From Canna indica (Eukaryota; Streptophyta; Magnoliopsida; Zingiberales; Cannaceae): a stretch of DNA of 64,000 nt. The stretch covers positions 69,379,501-69,443,500 of the forward strand of contig CP136890.1 in the NCBI GenBank assembly GCA_034359265.1, given 5' to 3'. The notes under the pieces are model-generated. The model had not been told where the DNA came from, searched no databases, and saw only the letters and a list, made by a program, of their open reading frames with translations. A program made the position numbers and the translations under genes. Below are positions 21,600 through 33,382 of the stretch, piece by piece (position 1 is the first letter of the stretch; every line of letters begins with the position of its first letter).

Positions 21600-24165
21600 T
21601 GTAAGACCCGAAAAAATTTCCTAATATAAAACTCTATTTTGGTGCGGTGAGCCAGACCCGGGGATAGTCGAGTTGAGCCTCAGGATCGCCTTGAGTGAAA
21701 AGGTATGACTCGACCATTGCTGTATGAAATTTCATTGGGTGATTCCTTTTATGCAATCATACCTTAAATCAAGTTTAAATCGACTCATGTTGTGGGTTGA
21801 GTCGGAACCCAAGTCGAGTTCGGGTTTAGTCGAGTCTTGAGTAGGAGTCAAGTGAGTCAAGAGCCTATATGGAAGGCTAGATAGGGATTAAAATCCCTTA
21901 TCCTTGTGCCGTGCGACTCATCTTTGAGTTGCACAAGGCAGCGCCTAAGAGAGGGGGAGAAGAAGCAAGGGAAAAGGGATTTGGTCGATCCGGGATTTTG
22001 CGCCGTCGTCGAAAGATTTGAAGATGTCGTCATCCGATCTTTCATCCTCCTCAATCAAGGTGAGTGGTTGGGTAGATGTTCAAGGGAGACGGGTGGCCGG
22101 CCCCATAGATTTTGAAATCGGGATTCTTCTTCGCGAGTTTTGCCGATCGAGTTGTTTCTCCTTGTTAGATTCTTAGATCATAGTATATGTTGTGATTTCG
22201 TGATTTTATAAGTGTCAATTTCTTATTTTAAGGGGCTGGCCGAGTTGAGGAAAAGGGGAAAGGTCATGCCGAAATTTTCCCCAATTTCCTCACTTGTCTC
22301 GCCACTTGCGCATCGACTTGTATTTGCTTGTTTTTGCTTTTGGATTGACAATCGTGTGGACATCGCAGCCATCTCCACCACCCTTAGATGTTTGGCCGAG
22401 CATGGTTATCATCGTGCTCGAGTTGGCCGAGCAGTAGAAGGGGGAAAAGTAGGACTGTTTGAATTGGATTGTTGGATCTCTTATTTTATTGTCTTAACCC
22501 GCACCGTCACGTTTAAATGTTAGATTCAATTTGAAGTTTATGTTTACTGTTCCATTGGTTAAAATGCGTAGATTCCATTCCCTTCGCACATGGATTGATC
22601 GGCCGAGCAAGGGTAACCTTGCTCAAGCTTCGGTCGATCAAGGAAAAGGGGGAGGAAGCGAATGATTTTGTGTAGTTGTTCATATCCCTCTGTTTAATGT
22701 TTATTCATATTCACGTTAATGTTAATCCATATTCATGTTGTGAATTGTTGGGATAGATTTATATTATCAAATTGGAAATGTTCTTGCTAATGCATATATA
22801 GTATATGTAGACAAGAAAGGTTTCATTTAATTGCTCATATCATGTTTAATTGTTGTTATACTTAGTGTACGTTCCATATGGGTTTAACCTCTACATTACT
22901 TACTTTTTTATTTTGGTTCTTCATGATGTTACTATCTGAAATTAATTTGGTAAGTGATGTACACATGCTGTCCTGAAATATTCGTGGGTGAAATTCTGAG
23001 ATCGGTTCATAGAATTCCTCACCCAAGGTAGCGTATAACGCTAGGCAACGTATAGGATGTTGTGAGATGCTCAGCGTATATGGAAACTTAGCTAGGAGAT
23101 GACATAACTTCTAGGACTGCTAGTAAATATTTTTGGAAACCTAAAACCATTAGGTGTGCACAATTTAAAAGGGCGGCATTAATTTGCTGACCCTGCAGAC
23201 CGGCTTAGGGCCAGATACGGGCAATGGCCCGAAGTGTAATAAGGAAACCCTAGGACACTTGATTGTATGATGTGCTTGAGATGGTCTGCCGAGAAGCGTG
23301 AAGGTCGAGAACGACCAATGCTTAGCTCGGCCAGTGATTGGGTCTTGAGATGCACCAGCGGGCCCGCTAGGTGTCAGACCCCAGTTGGGTGGGATTAGCT
23401 ATCCCTACCCCAGACGGTGTCCGGAGACTAGTAGACCAACCTAGTCGATGGCTCGGGATTTGTTGTTTACATCTTAATATGATGTGGCTGAACAGCCAGT
23501 GTGATTCAACCTTGTATGGTAGGGCCGGCTGTAGCCGGGATTTTTATACCATAAGTAGGCCCAAGGGCCGAATGCTGGAGGCTTGATAGGCCAAGATGGC
23601 AGGTTTTCACATATACTGTGTATACAGAATGACCCATGAGGTTAGTAGTCACATTAAAAGTAGCTTACCTCCCTGAATACACATTATGTTGCCTTATATG
23701 TTATGAATGAGTAATTGAGAATTATGTGGATGTTCGCAAGAACCGCTCACTGAGTCCCAATTGGACTCACAGTTTGTTTCTTTGTTTTTTTGCAAAGCAC
23801 GAGCTGTGATTTTGGCTTATCGACATGGCGCAACTGGAGGGTAGGTGGTGGTGGCATATCTCGTAGCGGCGTCCTTGGGTCATAGTCCAGTGTCTTATAG
23901 TAGTTGTTTCCTTTTCTGCACTGACATTGTGTTTTGGAAAAGTTTGTAAAACTTTGATATTTGAGATGTTCTATTTGTTACGATGTTGGTTTTCTTCTTT
24001 GGTTTGAAAACATATATTGTGAACTTTGAAAACTTTAGATAAAGATTTCGTTGTGGTTTCTTTTTATCGATATGTTCTGGTTTCTTTTATGTCAGTGTAG
24101 ACAGTAGGCTACAGGGTAGGATGTAGGCCCTGGCCGGTCACACTCCCCTCAGTTGGGGTGTGACA
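21600..24165 (+). mobile_element. Full Ty3/gypsy LTR, 2566 bp
   Basis: It starts TGTAAGACCCG directly after the PPT and ends ggggtgtgaca directly before a PBS (TGGTATCAGAGC, 24170-24181). It is thus the 3' LTR of the integrase fragment on the left and the 5' LTR of the gag-pol on the right. The small open frames inside have no domain. Confidence 0.9.
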
Positions 24166-24169
24166 AAGT

Positions 24170-24181
24170 TGGTATCAGAGC
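24170..24181 (+). other. Primer-binding site (initiator tRNA-Met)
   Basis: TGGTATCAGAGC lies 4 nt after the LTR end, an exact match to the standard plant site. Confidence 0.9.
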
Positions 24182-24573
24182 ACTAGGTTAGGTCTTGACT
24201 ATGACTAAGTGTTGGATACCGTATGAGACATATGCTAGCGTGTCGACATATGATATAGTTATGCTACGAGATCAGGCGACCACTCCTCCACTCAGCGCAC
24301 CATGCGGTTAGTAAATTTTAAAAGTTTCTGTTAAGAATTTATTATGTGACAGTGGGCCAGTGTGGCCGAGTATTGTAATGAGAGGAAGGTTGGGCACGAC
24401 CGAACCAATTATGCAGGGTAAGGCCCATAGTGGCCGAGTGATATTTATTGAGTAGAGCCATAATTTGCGGGTTTATTTACTCGCAGGGAATGGCCAACTG
24501 GCCGGTTATTATGATACGACTAGTATCAATTTTGTGCTCATGTAATTGCTATATATGATATTATACTGGCGGC
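24182..24573 (+). other. Gypsy leader, gag start deleted
   Basis: The leader matches the one of the minus-strand gypsy at 58800-59000 (for example gagatcaggcgaccac). The expected gag N-terminus does not follow; coding sequence resumes in the middle of gag at 24574, so the first part of gag is deleted or replaced here. Confidence 0.6.
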
Positions 24574-25120
24574 ATGTCAGTATCAGAATATGAGATGGAT
24601 TTCAATCGTCTTTCCAAGTATCATCCGACCCTAGTGGCATCTGAGATCGCCAGGGTCAAGAGGTTCGTTGGAGGCTTGAGGCCTCAGAATGGCAGGCTCA
24701 TCCACTATATTGAGGATTCCACTCTTGCCCGGGTAGTGGATGAAGCCCTTCGAAAAGAAGTCTTGGTGCCGTTTGAAAGGAATGATGGGCCAGCCAAGAA
24801 GAAATTTTGGCCGCAAGGATCTGGTAGTCGACCTTGGTATTCTGAGAGGGCAGTGATCGCTGCAGACCACCAGTAGAGCCGAGGGCAGAATGGTAATCAG
24901 GGCCGTGGGGGCCCAGGGACTGGGTCAATAAGGCCGGCAGTGTCAGGAGGTGGTTCTCAGAGATTTGAGGTGCCGCAATGTGGCAGTTGCAGTCGAAGGC
25001 ACTGGGGATCTTGCCTTGGCCGCACTAGTGCTTACTATATGTGCGGTCGAGTTGGGCATTTCAAGAAGGACTATCCTGAGGGAATTGGCCAGAAGCCTGA
25101 TTAGTTTAAAGGAAAGTCAC
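24574..25120 (+). pseudogene. Ty3/gypsy gag, C-terminal half
   Basis: The frame begins with the YEMDFNRLSKYHPTLVASE motif typical of chromovirus gag, and continues with RFVGGLRPQNGRLIHY and ARVVDEALRKE. After a stop near 24876 the sequence continues in other frames to a zinc knuckle at about 25040, read as YYMCGRVGHFKKDYP: the first and last cysteines are both tyrosine, so zinc binding is lost. The product would have been the RNA-binding capsid protein. Confidence 0.8.
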
Positions 25121-25122
25121 CA

Positions 25123-25749
25123 ATGTCAGTGGGTTCAGTGGCTCAGAGAGGTCAGACACAAAATAAGGGGTCGCAGGCCAGTCATTTAGAGAGGCTGCCT
25201 GCTAGGGTATATGCTATGAATCATGATGGGTCAGGGGCGTCCAAGGCAGTGGTGGCAGGTACTATTTTAGTATGTTCGCCTACTGCGTATGTTCTGTTTG
25301 ATCTGGATGCCATGCACTCGTTTGTATCTACCAAATTTGTTGCTGAGTTGCCGATGGCACCTTCCTTGAATGACGGGCCATTGGTAGTATCAACGCCTAC
25401 GGGCGATGCAATTGTAGCCAAATCAATCTTCCAAGGCTGCGAAGTGCTCATTTGCGGCCATGCGCTAAAGGCAGATTTGAGACTCCTGCCCATGCTTGAG
25501 CTCGATGTCATCCTTGGCATGGATTGGCTGGCAGAGCACTTTGTATTGCTGGACTGTAGGGCTAAGGCAGTCATGTTCATCAAACCCAGGTTGCCGCAGT
25601 TCTCCTTCCAAGGAGAGGAGAGGGGCGAGCCGATTGGGGTCCTCTCAGCCCTTAAGGCTCGTAAACTGCTTCAGGGGGGGTTGCCAATCCTTCCTGGCCT
25701 TCGTATCCATGGCTGGAGAGAAGGGGGAAGCGGCAGGGGATGTCGGTGA
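25123..25749 (+). pseudogene. Ty3/gypsy aspartic protease region
   Basis: A 208-codon open frame spans the retropepsin domain: VYAMNHD, then the active-site loop, then LELDVILGMDWLAEH, the conserved flap and hydrophobic-Gly-MDWL signature. The active site, normally D-S-G-A-T, is here FDLDAMHSF, so the catalytic Ser and Gly are changed and the enzyme would be dead. The frame ends within the linker to RT; the linker continues in another frame to 25857, where a copia LTR interrupts it. Confidence 0.85.
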
Positions 25750-25861
25750 AACTCAAGTAGTTTGCAAGTTTCCCGATATGTTCCCGAGGAGTTGTTGGGG
25801 TTGCCGCTTAGTTGAGTTGTTGATTTCTGCATTGAATTGCAGCCCGGGGTGAAGCCCATTT

Positions 25862-27638
25862 TGTTGGCTTTAGGTTTTCAACCTTAGCCTTAATCTCGGT
25901 TTTGATGATAAGAAACATGGAACTAATGATTTCATGAAGAATTATTTTCAGGTTCCATATCGGTTAGCGCGCGACGTCCGCGATTGGAAAAATCAGAGAA
26001 ATCAGAAAATCGAAAGGACGTTGGTCGACGCGCTTGGATTCTTCGGAAGATTAGAGGTTAGGTCTAGGGTGTCTAGATATGTTAAAATTCCTCATCATAA
26101 TGCATAAGAACCCAAAAACCTATGCTGAACCCCAAATCATGAAATTCCGGGACCGCCCTGAAATTCACTAAGTCTAGGGAGCTCCTTGGAGAGCTATATG
26201 ACTTAGATAGTTTCTTGAGATAAAAAATGGTGGTAATTGTTCCTTGGGTCAAACCTAGATAACGATGCATTTTTAAGGAATTTTTGGAAGCCTTTAGCAT
26301 ACCCATACTTGACCCGGAAAATTAGAAAAATTTCGTTTTATACTAGATCTCAAGAACTAGATTTTGATCCTTAGGGAGTTTGATTTTTTAGATATTTTTA
26401 TTGAACTCAAATGGGGTATAATCCTTACATAACATTTATGTTTTAAAGTTATCATGTTATCGAGTTATTTAACTTAAAATCTTATATAAGTAGACATAGT
26501 GAAGATGGAAGCAGAAAACCCAAGCAAAGATCCAGTCTGCCCAGTCCAGACCAATTTCGGTCGACCGATCAGTCGACCGAATGGTGGCAGAAAGAGGCTG
26601 AGGCTGGCGGTCGACCAATCGATCGATCGAACTATGGATTCCCGCAATGCAAGATCGCGTCGGTCGACCGACGGGTCGACCGAAGATCGTGGGAATGAAC
26701 AGTGGCGTCTGGCGGTCGACCCGTCGGTCGACCGACCACAGGGAACAATGCAGCGGTCGAACGACCAGTCGACCGATGCTTCGATCGGTAGTCTGCAACG
26801 GGTAGAAAACTATCCGTTGAGCTGTCGTTTCTTCAGCAGGGTATAAATATACCCTTATATGATTCATTTAATCTTCTTCCTCCACTTCTACAGCTTTCAT
26901 TGAGTATTCTAAGAGGAAGAACTAAGCCTTCCAAAGTGTGATTGTGCGCCCAGTTCTTCACGCGACACTGTCAAGCGCCAGTAACTGCTGTTCCTCAACT
27001 CGGGATTCAACTCAAGCTCTACTACTGACGAATTAGAGGTTTTGAAGAATTAAAAAGAGTTTTTAATCTTGTTTTACATTATAGCTCTTTTGATTGTATC
27101 TTTTTATTATTTATTTGAACGATTTGTTTTGTTTTGTGCATCTGTAGAAGACCGGGTGTTTGGTCTTCTGTGTGAAGTGGTATCCTTGGTGTTAAGGAGT
27201 AAAGCCACTTGTGTAAGCTTAAACATAGTGTTTACTAGGATTAGTTTAGTTGTCCCTTAGGGTTGAGGTGGGATAAGTGCTCTCGGCGAGAAAGCGGAGA
27301 CTTCCAGGTGTGGAAGTACCTTAGGTCGAGAGTGAGACTTTCCGGTGAAAAGTCCTCGTGTATAAGGGAAACTCAAATTAATCTAGTAAAACTAGTTTGG
27401 AAATCCTAAGCGGGGTGCTTAGGTAGTGGAGTAGGCATTGGGGCCGAACCATTATAAATTACGTGTTTGCATTGCCTTGATTGTTTTTATTGCTTTATCT
27501 TCTTATTGCTTTCGCATTTAAATCGCATAAGTGCATCTTGCCTAATCTAATCAAGAAAGGATTAAAATTGGAAATTAGGCTAATCATTATAGCAAACACA
27601 CTATTCACCCCCCCTCTAGTGTCGCCATTTCGCCTTCA
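25862..27638 (+). mobile_element. Copia solo LTR (TR-GAG family) inside gypsy pol
   Basis: This 1777-bp LTR starts TGTTGGCTTTAGG and ends cgccatttcgccttca. The 5-bp target duplication cattt is exact: 25857-25861 and 27639-27643. The gypsy pol frame stops at its left edge and resumes at its right edge, which confirms both borders. A TATAAATA box is at 26842-26849, preceded by a palindrome array at 26555-26800. Confidence 0.95.
26555..26800 (+). promoter_or_regulatory. U3 palindrome array, GGTCGACCGA-type
   Basis: At least eight copies or near-copies of the palindrome cggtcgaccg or gtcgaccga occur in 245 bp, about 40 bp upstream of the TATA box. The same arrangement is present in every copia LTR in the window, which suggests a transcription-factor binding or chromatin role (inference). 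Confidence 0.6.
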
Positions 27639-27643
27639 CATTT

Positions 27644-28593
27644 CCTTTCCACCCTATCGGATGGTGCCAACCGAACTCAGGGAACTAAAAGAGCAGTTGC
27701 AATAGATGCTAGACCTGGGTTTCATCTGGCCGAGCGTGTCACCATGGGGTGCCCTGGTGCTCTTTGTAAAGAAGAAGGATGGATCTATGCGCATGTGCAT
27801 CGATTATAGGCAATTGAATAAGGTGATAATCAAGAATCGTTATCCTCTGCCGAGGATTGACGATCTGTTTGACCAGCTGCAGGGGGCACAATGTTTCTCT
27901 AAGGTAGACTTGAGGTCCAGATACCATCAGCTGAGAATCCGAGACTGCGATGTGCCTAAGACCGCCTTCAGGACTCGTTATGGTCACTACGAGTTTCTAG
28001 TGGTGTCCTTTGGTCTGACCAATGCACCTGCTACCTTCATGGACCTAATGAGCAAGATATTTAAGGAGTACCTAGGCAGCTTTATGATCGTCTTCATTGG
28101 CGACATTCTAATCTACTCCAAGAGTGAGGAAGAGCACTCTAAGCACCTGAGAATGGTCCTGGAAACCCTCAGAAAGCACCGATTGTTTGCCAAGTTTTCC
28201 AAGTGTGAATTCTGGTTGGAAAGTGTGGGGTTCCTAGGCCATGTGGTGTCTAAGGAAGGGATAAGGGTAGACCCTTTTAAGGTGGAGGCGATGCAGAACT
28301 GGAGGCGGCCAACCAGTGTGACTGAGGTCCGCAGTTTTCTTAGTTTGGCCGAATACTACAGAAAGTTCATAGAGAACTTCTCCACGATTGCAGCCCCATT
28401 AACCCGGTTGACTCAGAAAAAGGTTAAATTAGACTGGGATGCCAAATGCGAGGCAAGCTTCTTGAAGCTCAAGGAATCTTTGACATTTGCACCCGTGTTG
28501 ATTGTACCTTTTAGCTCAGGAGGGTTCGTAGTCTTCTGTGATGCCTCTCAGGTTGGCCTAGGTTGCGTTCTGATGCAGTTTGGCAGAGTCATA
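27644..28593 (+). pseudogene. Ty3/gypsy reverse transcriptase
   Basis: The region reads the RT domain of a chromovirus: VPTELRELKEQLQ, a stop (tag, 27703-27705), then [62 protein letters not shown] and [13 protein letters not shown]. The catalytic motif, normally x-DD, reads FIGDILIYS, so the first Asp is Gly; polymerase activity would be lost. It runs into the connection and first RNase H residues ([15 protein letters not shown]) and is cut near 28593 by copia gag sequence. One stop and the solo LTR break it from the protease. Confidence 0.9.
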
Positions 28594-28596
28594 GTC

Positions 28597-28845
28597 ATGC
28601 CATGTGTGCTCATTTTCAAAATATTACAAATGGATTAGCTAACCTTGATAGAGACATATATAAAGGAAGAGGAGAAGGTAAGGAAGCTTCTTCATTCCCT
28701 TCCAAAAGCTTGGGAACCCAAGGTCATAGCAGTCATGGAAGCAAAGGATATGAGCACCTTAAAGATCACCGAGCTCATTGGGTCTCTCATGACATATGAG
28801 ACCCATATGAAGCAATACAAGGAGGAAGATGCCCCCAAAGGCAAG
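28597..28845 (+). pseudogene. copia gag UBN2 fragment
   Basis: Two overlapping plus frames together encode the mid part of a SIRE-type copia gag: [17 protein letters not shown] in one frame and EEKVRKLLHSLPKAWEPKV followed by ELIGSLMTYETHMKQY in the other. A small frameshift at about 28660 separates them. It begins at the junction with gypsy RT and ends exactly at the terminus of another gypsy LTR. Confidence 0.8.
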
Positions 28846-29395
28846 TGTCACACCCCAAATTTGGTATGACCGGTCAGGATACGCCACGTATCCCAAAGCC
28901 TAACCCAACTCAAACACAACAACAATAACCTAAACAATGCGAGATTTCTTTTTTTGAAAATAATAGACATGACATCACGAATCAAACCAAACCAAACCAA
29001 AACTCAATATGAATACATTGAACATGTTATTAAAAAGGAGTTCAAATAAATAAACAAGACTTCTGAAATAAAAATAAAATGCGAAAACAACAACCGAGTC
29101 AATATGACTCAACAACTCAAAGAGACACTAAAATGACTCAGATATCCTCTGATCACGACATGTCACAAGACCCGTTGCCCTGCCGCCACCAGCCGCGCTA
29201 CTGCACCTCGCTACCTCTCTGATCTAACTCAAGTGCTGTAAAATAACAAAAATAAGGGGTAAGTCCAACTAGGACTTAGTGAGTAGATCAGTGCCCAATT
29301 TACCAAATCAATCATCATGCATAAAAACACAAATAACCGATATATAATGAACAACAACGATGACATGAATAATCAACAATAATCATCATTTACAT
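28846..29395 (-). repeat. Ty3/gypsy LTR fragment, minus strand
   Basis: It begins tgtcacaccccaaatttggt and, like 19841-20975, continues with a tract ending in a CTGTAAAATAAC/AAGTCCAACTAGGACTTAG-type stretch. It stops near 29395 where hAT transposase sequence begins. Confidence 0.65.
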
Positions 29396-29690
29396 GAGAT
29401 ATAAATATCCACCATTGCACGTGATATACTAACTGTTCCTGTGTCTACAGTAGCTTCCAAGTCTTATTTTAGTGCAGGAAATAGAATTCTCGACGAAAAA
29501 AGGAGCCGAATGAGTGAAGAAATGGTTGAAATGTGCATTTGCTTAAAAGACTAGTTGGATACTGGAGATAGATTACAAGATAAGGAATGACACGACACTT
29601 CATCATCGAGAGAGGAGGAAGCTCAAACAAGCGAAGCTGGTACTGCTGGTCCAAGTACAAGTTAAATCACTAGGACTACAGGTGATTAAA
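29396..29690 (+). pseudogene. hAT transposase, C-terminal dimerisation domain
   Basis: The plus strand reads IARDILTVPVSTVASKSYFS, AGNRILDEKRSRMSEEMVEM and CICLKD followed by a stop and LDTGDRL. This is the conserved C-terminal block of plant hAT transposases (ARDIL..PVSTVASE..FS..GR..DE.R..L). A frameshift lies near 29412, where YKYPPL would precede it. Only the last part of the protein remains; the catalytic core and BED finger are absent. The matching transposon end follows at 30201. Confidence 0.85.
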
Positions 29691-30201
29691 AATATAAAAA
29701 GAACTACGTAGACCTGATCCTTCTATAGTTAATCATTGGGGAGTACAAGTTTAGCTATAGAAGGTACGTAGGTAACCTTTTAAGGTACGGTCTATTATAA
29801 TATTTAAAAAAATTATTTTATCATTGGATGAATATTTTTGTATTGAAGATAAATAAAAATTTAATTATAATTTGATTTTTAAAAAATATTTTTATTAATT
29901 TGTACTGCATTATAATGTTACATATAAAAAATATATAATAAAGCTTAGTACAATGATTAAGCTATCTCAAATAAAATTAGAGGTTCAAGTTCAAAACTCA
30001 CCCGTAACCATTAATTTTTATAATTAAATTTTAAACCTTTAAAAATTTAAAATTTAAAATTAAATAATTAATTTGCGGGCTGGCCCGAGCCTGGCCCGAG
30101 CCTGGCCCGAACCCGGCCCAAGCCCGGGCTGGGCTTGGCTGCCACACATTCGGGCCGTGCTCGGGCTTGGGCCGGCCCGGGCACGGCCCATTGCCACCTC
30201 T
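29691..30201 (+). mobile_element. hAT 3' subterminal region and terminal repeat
   Basis: AT-rich DNA leads into a GC-rich cluster of ggcccgag and cggcccg repeats (30076-30190). It ends cccattgccacctcta, the complement of the TAGAGGTGGCAATGGG start typical of plant hAT elements. The other end is not in the window. Confidence 0.7.
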
Positions 30202-30850
30202 ACCTCTTCCATCTCTGAGACTTCTCCATCTCTTTTATCTCTTTCACCTAGATTGTTTAGGTCATCATCCCTCTTATCATTTCTCATTCTTTTTAGTTTA
30301 GGGTGAAGTATCATTGCTATCTCATCGCCGACCCATCGTCGACCAATAAGTTGATCAAATGTCATCAAGGTTTGTTTCGTGTTGCCATATCATAACACAT
30401 GCTCTTGGTTTTGATGTTGGTATTTTTTGATCGTGTTTTTCTGAATCGGGGGTTTTGTTGGTTTCTGGATCGAGGATATGATGTGTCTTTGATGTCCTAT
30501 ATGGGGTGTTTCTAGGGTGTACCGGCGTGTTTTGGGTCGTTCTTCCTTTGTTTTGTGATGGTTTGTTGTCTCTTTGATTGGTACAGGGTGTAAGGTTGTA
30601 TCTAGGGTGTTCTGGAATGTTCTGCTCGGGGTGTGATGTTTGGGTAGGAAAATTTCGGAGAACACCCCGAACACTTGGAACATTCGGAACACCCCGGAAT
30701 ATCCCGCTAGATATTCCTATAAACACCCCGCCCACACCTCACACACCGAGTGGAACATATCGAACATCTCGGAACATCTTGAACAACCCGAAATACCCCG
30801 GTAGATAAACACGCCCGTCCAAAACCTTATTTGTACATCATTGTCAACAC
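30202..30850. repeat. Repetitive end-like DNA of a Mutator-like element
   Basis: Bases 30590-30800 contain many copies of aacaccccgaac and gggtgttctgga in both orientations, giving a foldback-like stretch. Such long repeat-rich termini fit a MULE end; this is an inference from position, since MULE coding sequence follows. Confidence 0.4.
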
Positions 30851-30859
30851 TTTGTGATT

Positions 30860-31660
30860 TGAATTAATAATTTTGATTGATTTCAGCCGTGTGAGGAAGG
30901 TTCAGCTTTACCTTGCATACGGGTGTCATTGGGTCGATGGTAACTACAAAGGTGGTGATCTATCCTTGTGGGATGTCGGGTGTGATTTGACTTTTGTTGG
31001 TTTGATAAAGATTGTGGAAGACAATTGGTATGAACTCACATACTCGAGAAGTGCAGCTCCGAGGACAGTTACTAAAAAAATGAAAAAGTAGGAATACCGG
31101 CTGTACGTATCAGTAATGATGGTGAGCTATCTTGAATTATGAGATTTTGTAAATCAGCTATTAGACTGTTTGTGACCACTAAGGAACAAGAACGATAGAA
31201 TTTTCCTCATAAAGAACCTGCTTGTAACCCAATGCAGTGGCAAGAACCGTAGACTTTTAAAGAAATGTTGGCTGCTGTAGAATTTCGATCAGCATGTTCA
31301 TCAAATAAAGTATTGTCTTATAGCCAACCGTCGAGTGAAACTCCATTGGGTCTGTTGGCTATTAGCGATGATAGTGAGTCTGATGAGATACAGATGAACG
31401 ATGAGTCTGATGAGGATGACAATTTTGATGATGTGAATGACGATAGTCAATTTGTTCATCTTGGTGATAGTGATGATGGCTGGAGAGACATTGGTTATGA
31501 TGGCAGGCATGATGATGATCATTTGGATGTGCATGATAACGAGTTTCGGGTTGACGATCTTGATCACGGGCACGATGCTGACCGGGCCAAGGACATTAAC
31601 ATTCATGGTGAGAATGGTGCCGAAGGTGGTATTGACCGGCATAGCCCATGACAACCCGTA
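30860..31660 (+). pseudogene. Mutator-like transposase, N-terminal part
   Basis: The sequence reads VQLYLAYGCHWVDGNYKGGD followed by LSLWDVG and VGLIKIVEDNWYEL, as in the N-terminal region of plant MuDR-type transposases (basic surface strand, Y.GG, then a DxL..F.L segment). After a frameshift near 31090 and stops up to 31260 an open frame (31265-31651) gives an acidic stretch (DESDEDDNFDDVNDDSQF), which also typically follows in this family. The DDE catalytic core and SWIM finger are absent. It is cut near 31660-31740. Confidence rests on pattern only. Confidence 0.55.
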
Positions 31661-31739
31661 TGAGGATATGAATGTTAGTGAGGGAAGGGACTCTCAGGGG
31701 GATGCTGAAAGGGATGTTGGTCAAGAAAGGGATCTCAAC

Positions 31740-32629
31740 TTGTTGTTCATCCTCATCAATATTGACCCAATAATCTTCTTGGATCTCAACTTCTGTGGGC
31801 TCTAACTCCAAAGTGCCCGTAACTATACAATTGATGATGAAAACCCACCCTTAAGTTCGAAAACAGTAAACAAGTTATGAAAGATTGATACTCACATGTC
31901 CATCATTTTCCATTTACAAAATTAACTTGTGCGAACCCTTGGGCTTCTTTTGGGTTGTCCAATTTAGCACGCACGGGTACTTGGAAGCACTGCCCCGCTG
32001 TTCATTAAATAAGAGAGGTTGGAAAGTTGGAATTGCCTCAAGCACCCAAAACTACGATATTATCACAATTATAAGGATTAACTCACATAATCCGAACTAC
32101 AAAAGCTCATACACTATTACCTGGATTACCCATACAAAGTCGTGTATGGGGTATCGATACGATGGCATTCCTCCATTAGTGAATTTGTCCTTCTTTCTCT
32201 CATTGGGTGAACTCTAATCATTCTTGAATGATAACAAACACTGCTGGTACACAAATGTACCCCAAGAAAAGTTATTCCACACCCCAATGTTCTCCACCAG
32301 CATCAAGGCCCAAGGTTGACTGCTGCTCTCATGTCTAACCCAAAAAGCATGCAATGTGATATCAATAGAAGGGCAAGCTTGATTCCATCTCCCTCTCTTA
32401 CTTTCCTAATCCAATCTTGGCTAACGAGATTCTCAAATAGTTGCTTCAGCTCCTTCAACTCAATGCCTTCACAATTAGGCCAATATCGCCGGTGTATTCA
32501 GTTAGTTGCCTTCTTAAATGATCTTGTTATGATGACTTTGATATTTTTCCAAATCTGAGCCCTGTCACAAGGCAGAACTCCTCCTTCGAGAATCTTGTCT
32601 TAGTATTTTCAAAGGCAAACCACAACTCA
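31740..32629 (-). pseudogene. DUF1985 domain, downstream part
   Basis: Read on the minus strand from the CACTA insertion point, this gives WFAFENTKTRFSKEEFCLVT followed by GLRFGK, the DUF1985 signature (RFS..EF.LVTGL). Then come YWPNCEGIELKELKQLFENL, LALLLISHCMLFGLD and, after frame changes, the FPW..VY-like block near 32240 and an acidic C-terminus (31750-31811). DUF1985 is found in plant transposon-borne proteins, often with a Ulp1-type protease, which I do not see here. Several frameshifts and stops are present. The upstream part lies on the other side of the CACTA element at 38757-38975. Confidence 0.65.
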
Positions 32630-32689
32630 CACTACAACATTTTTGATTAGTTGGAATGGTCAAATATTGTTCCCAAAATATAAAAAACC

Positions 32690-33130
32690 GTGGCCATAGA
32701 CCTATGGGAACGGTTTCCCCATGTGTACTAAAATCTGTCGTTCCGCTAGGCTATAGGAACGGTTTTCCTACCTATTGCCACGCTGCCAAAATAATTGTTC
32801 CCATAGGCCAACCTTATAGGAACGGTTCCTAAAAGTGTTCCTGTATGTAAAGTCGTTCCTATAGACCAAGCTTATAGGAACGGTTTTCAAATTATTCCTA
32901 TAGACCTATAGGAATGGTTTCCAAACTGTTCCTATAGGTCATAGGTCTATAGGAATAGTTTGAAAACCGTTATTTGTAGGTCTATAGGAACAGTTTGAAA
33001 ATTATTCCTGTAGGTTTATATGAACAGTTTGAAAACCGTTCCTGTAGGTCTATAAGAACAGTTTGAAAATCACTCATGTAGGTTATAGAAACGATGTAGA
33101 AACGTTCCTATAAGTCATGTTTAGGAACAA
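32690..33130. repeat. CACTA subterminal repeats, left end
   Basis: About a dozen diverged copies of cctataggaacggtttt in both orientations. Such motifs bind the TNPA-type protein in characterised CACTA elements. Confidence 0.85.
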
Positions 33131-33382
33131 TTTTAAGTGTTCTTGTAAGTTATTTTGGAAATAATTTTCACATAAGACTACAATTTGATATCAAAATTAT
33201 TAAAACAAAAATATTAATTAATTCTAAAACAATTTTCATTCATAAACGTTCCATGTGAAATTAATCCATTCAAATAATAAATGTGTTCACAATTGAGGTA
33301 CTACTATTACATGAAATTAGTTCATTCAAAAAACAAAAGTGTTCACAATTAAAATACTAGTATTATATGTGAAATTAATCTA
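33131..33382. other. CACTA internal non-coding DNA
   Basis: AT-rich sequence between the subterminal array and the last exon; two short near-repeats (gtgttcacaatt) are the only structure seen. Confidence 0.5.

Noticed and set aside
31301..31654. 117-codon minus-strand frame
   Set aside because: It is the antisense of the acidic stretch; the Met/Ile-rich composition is a codon mirror effect.
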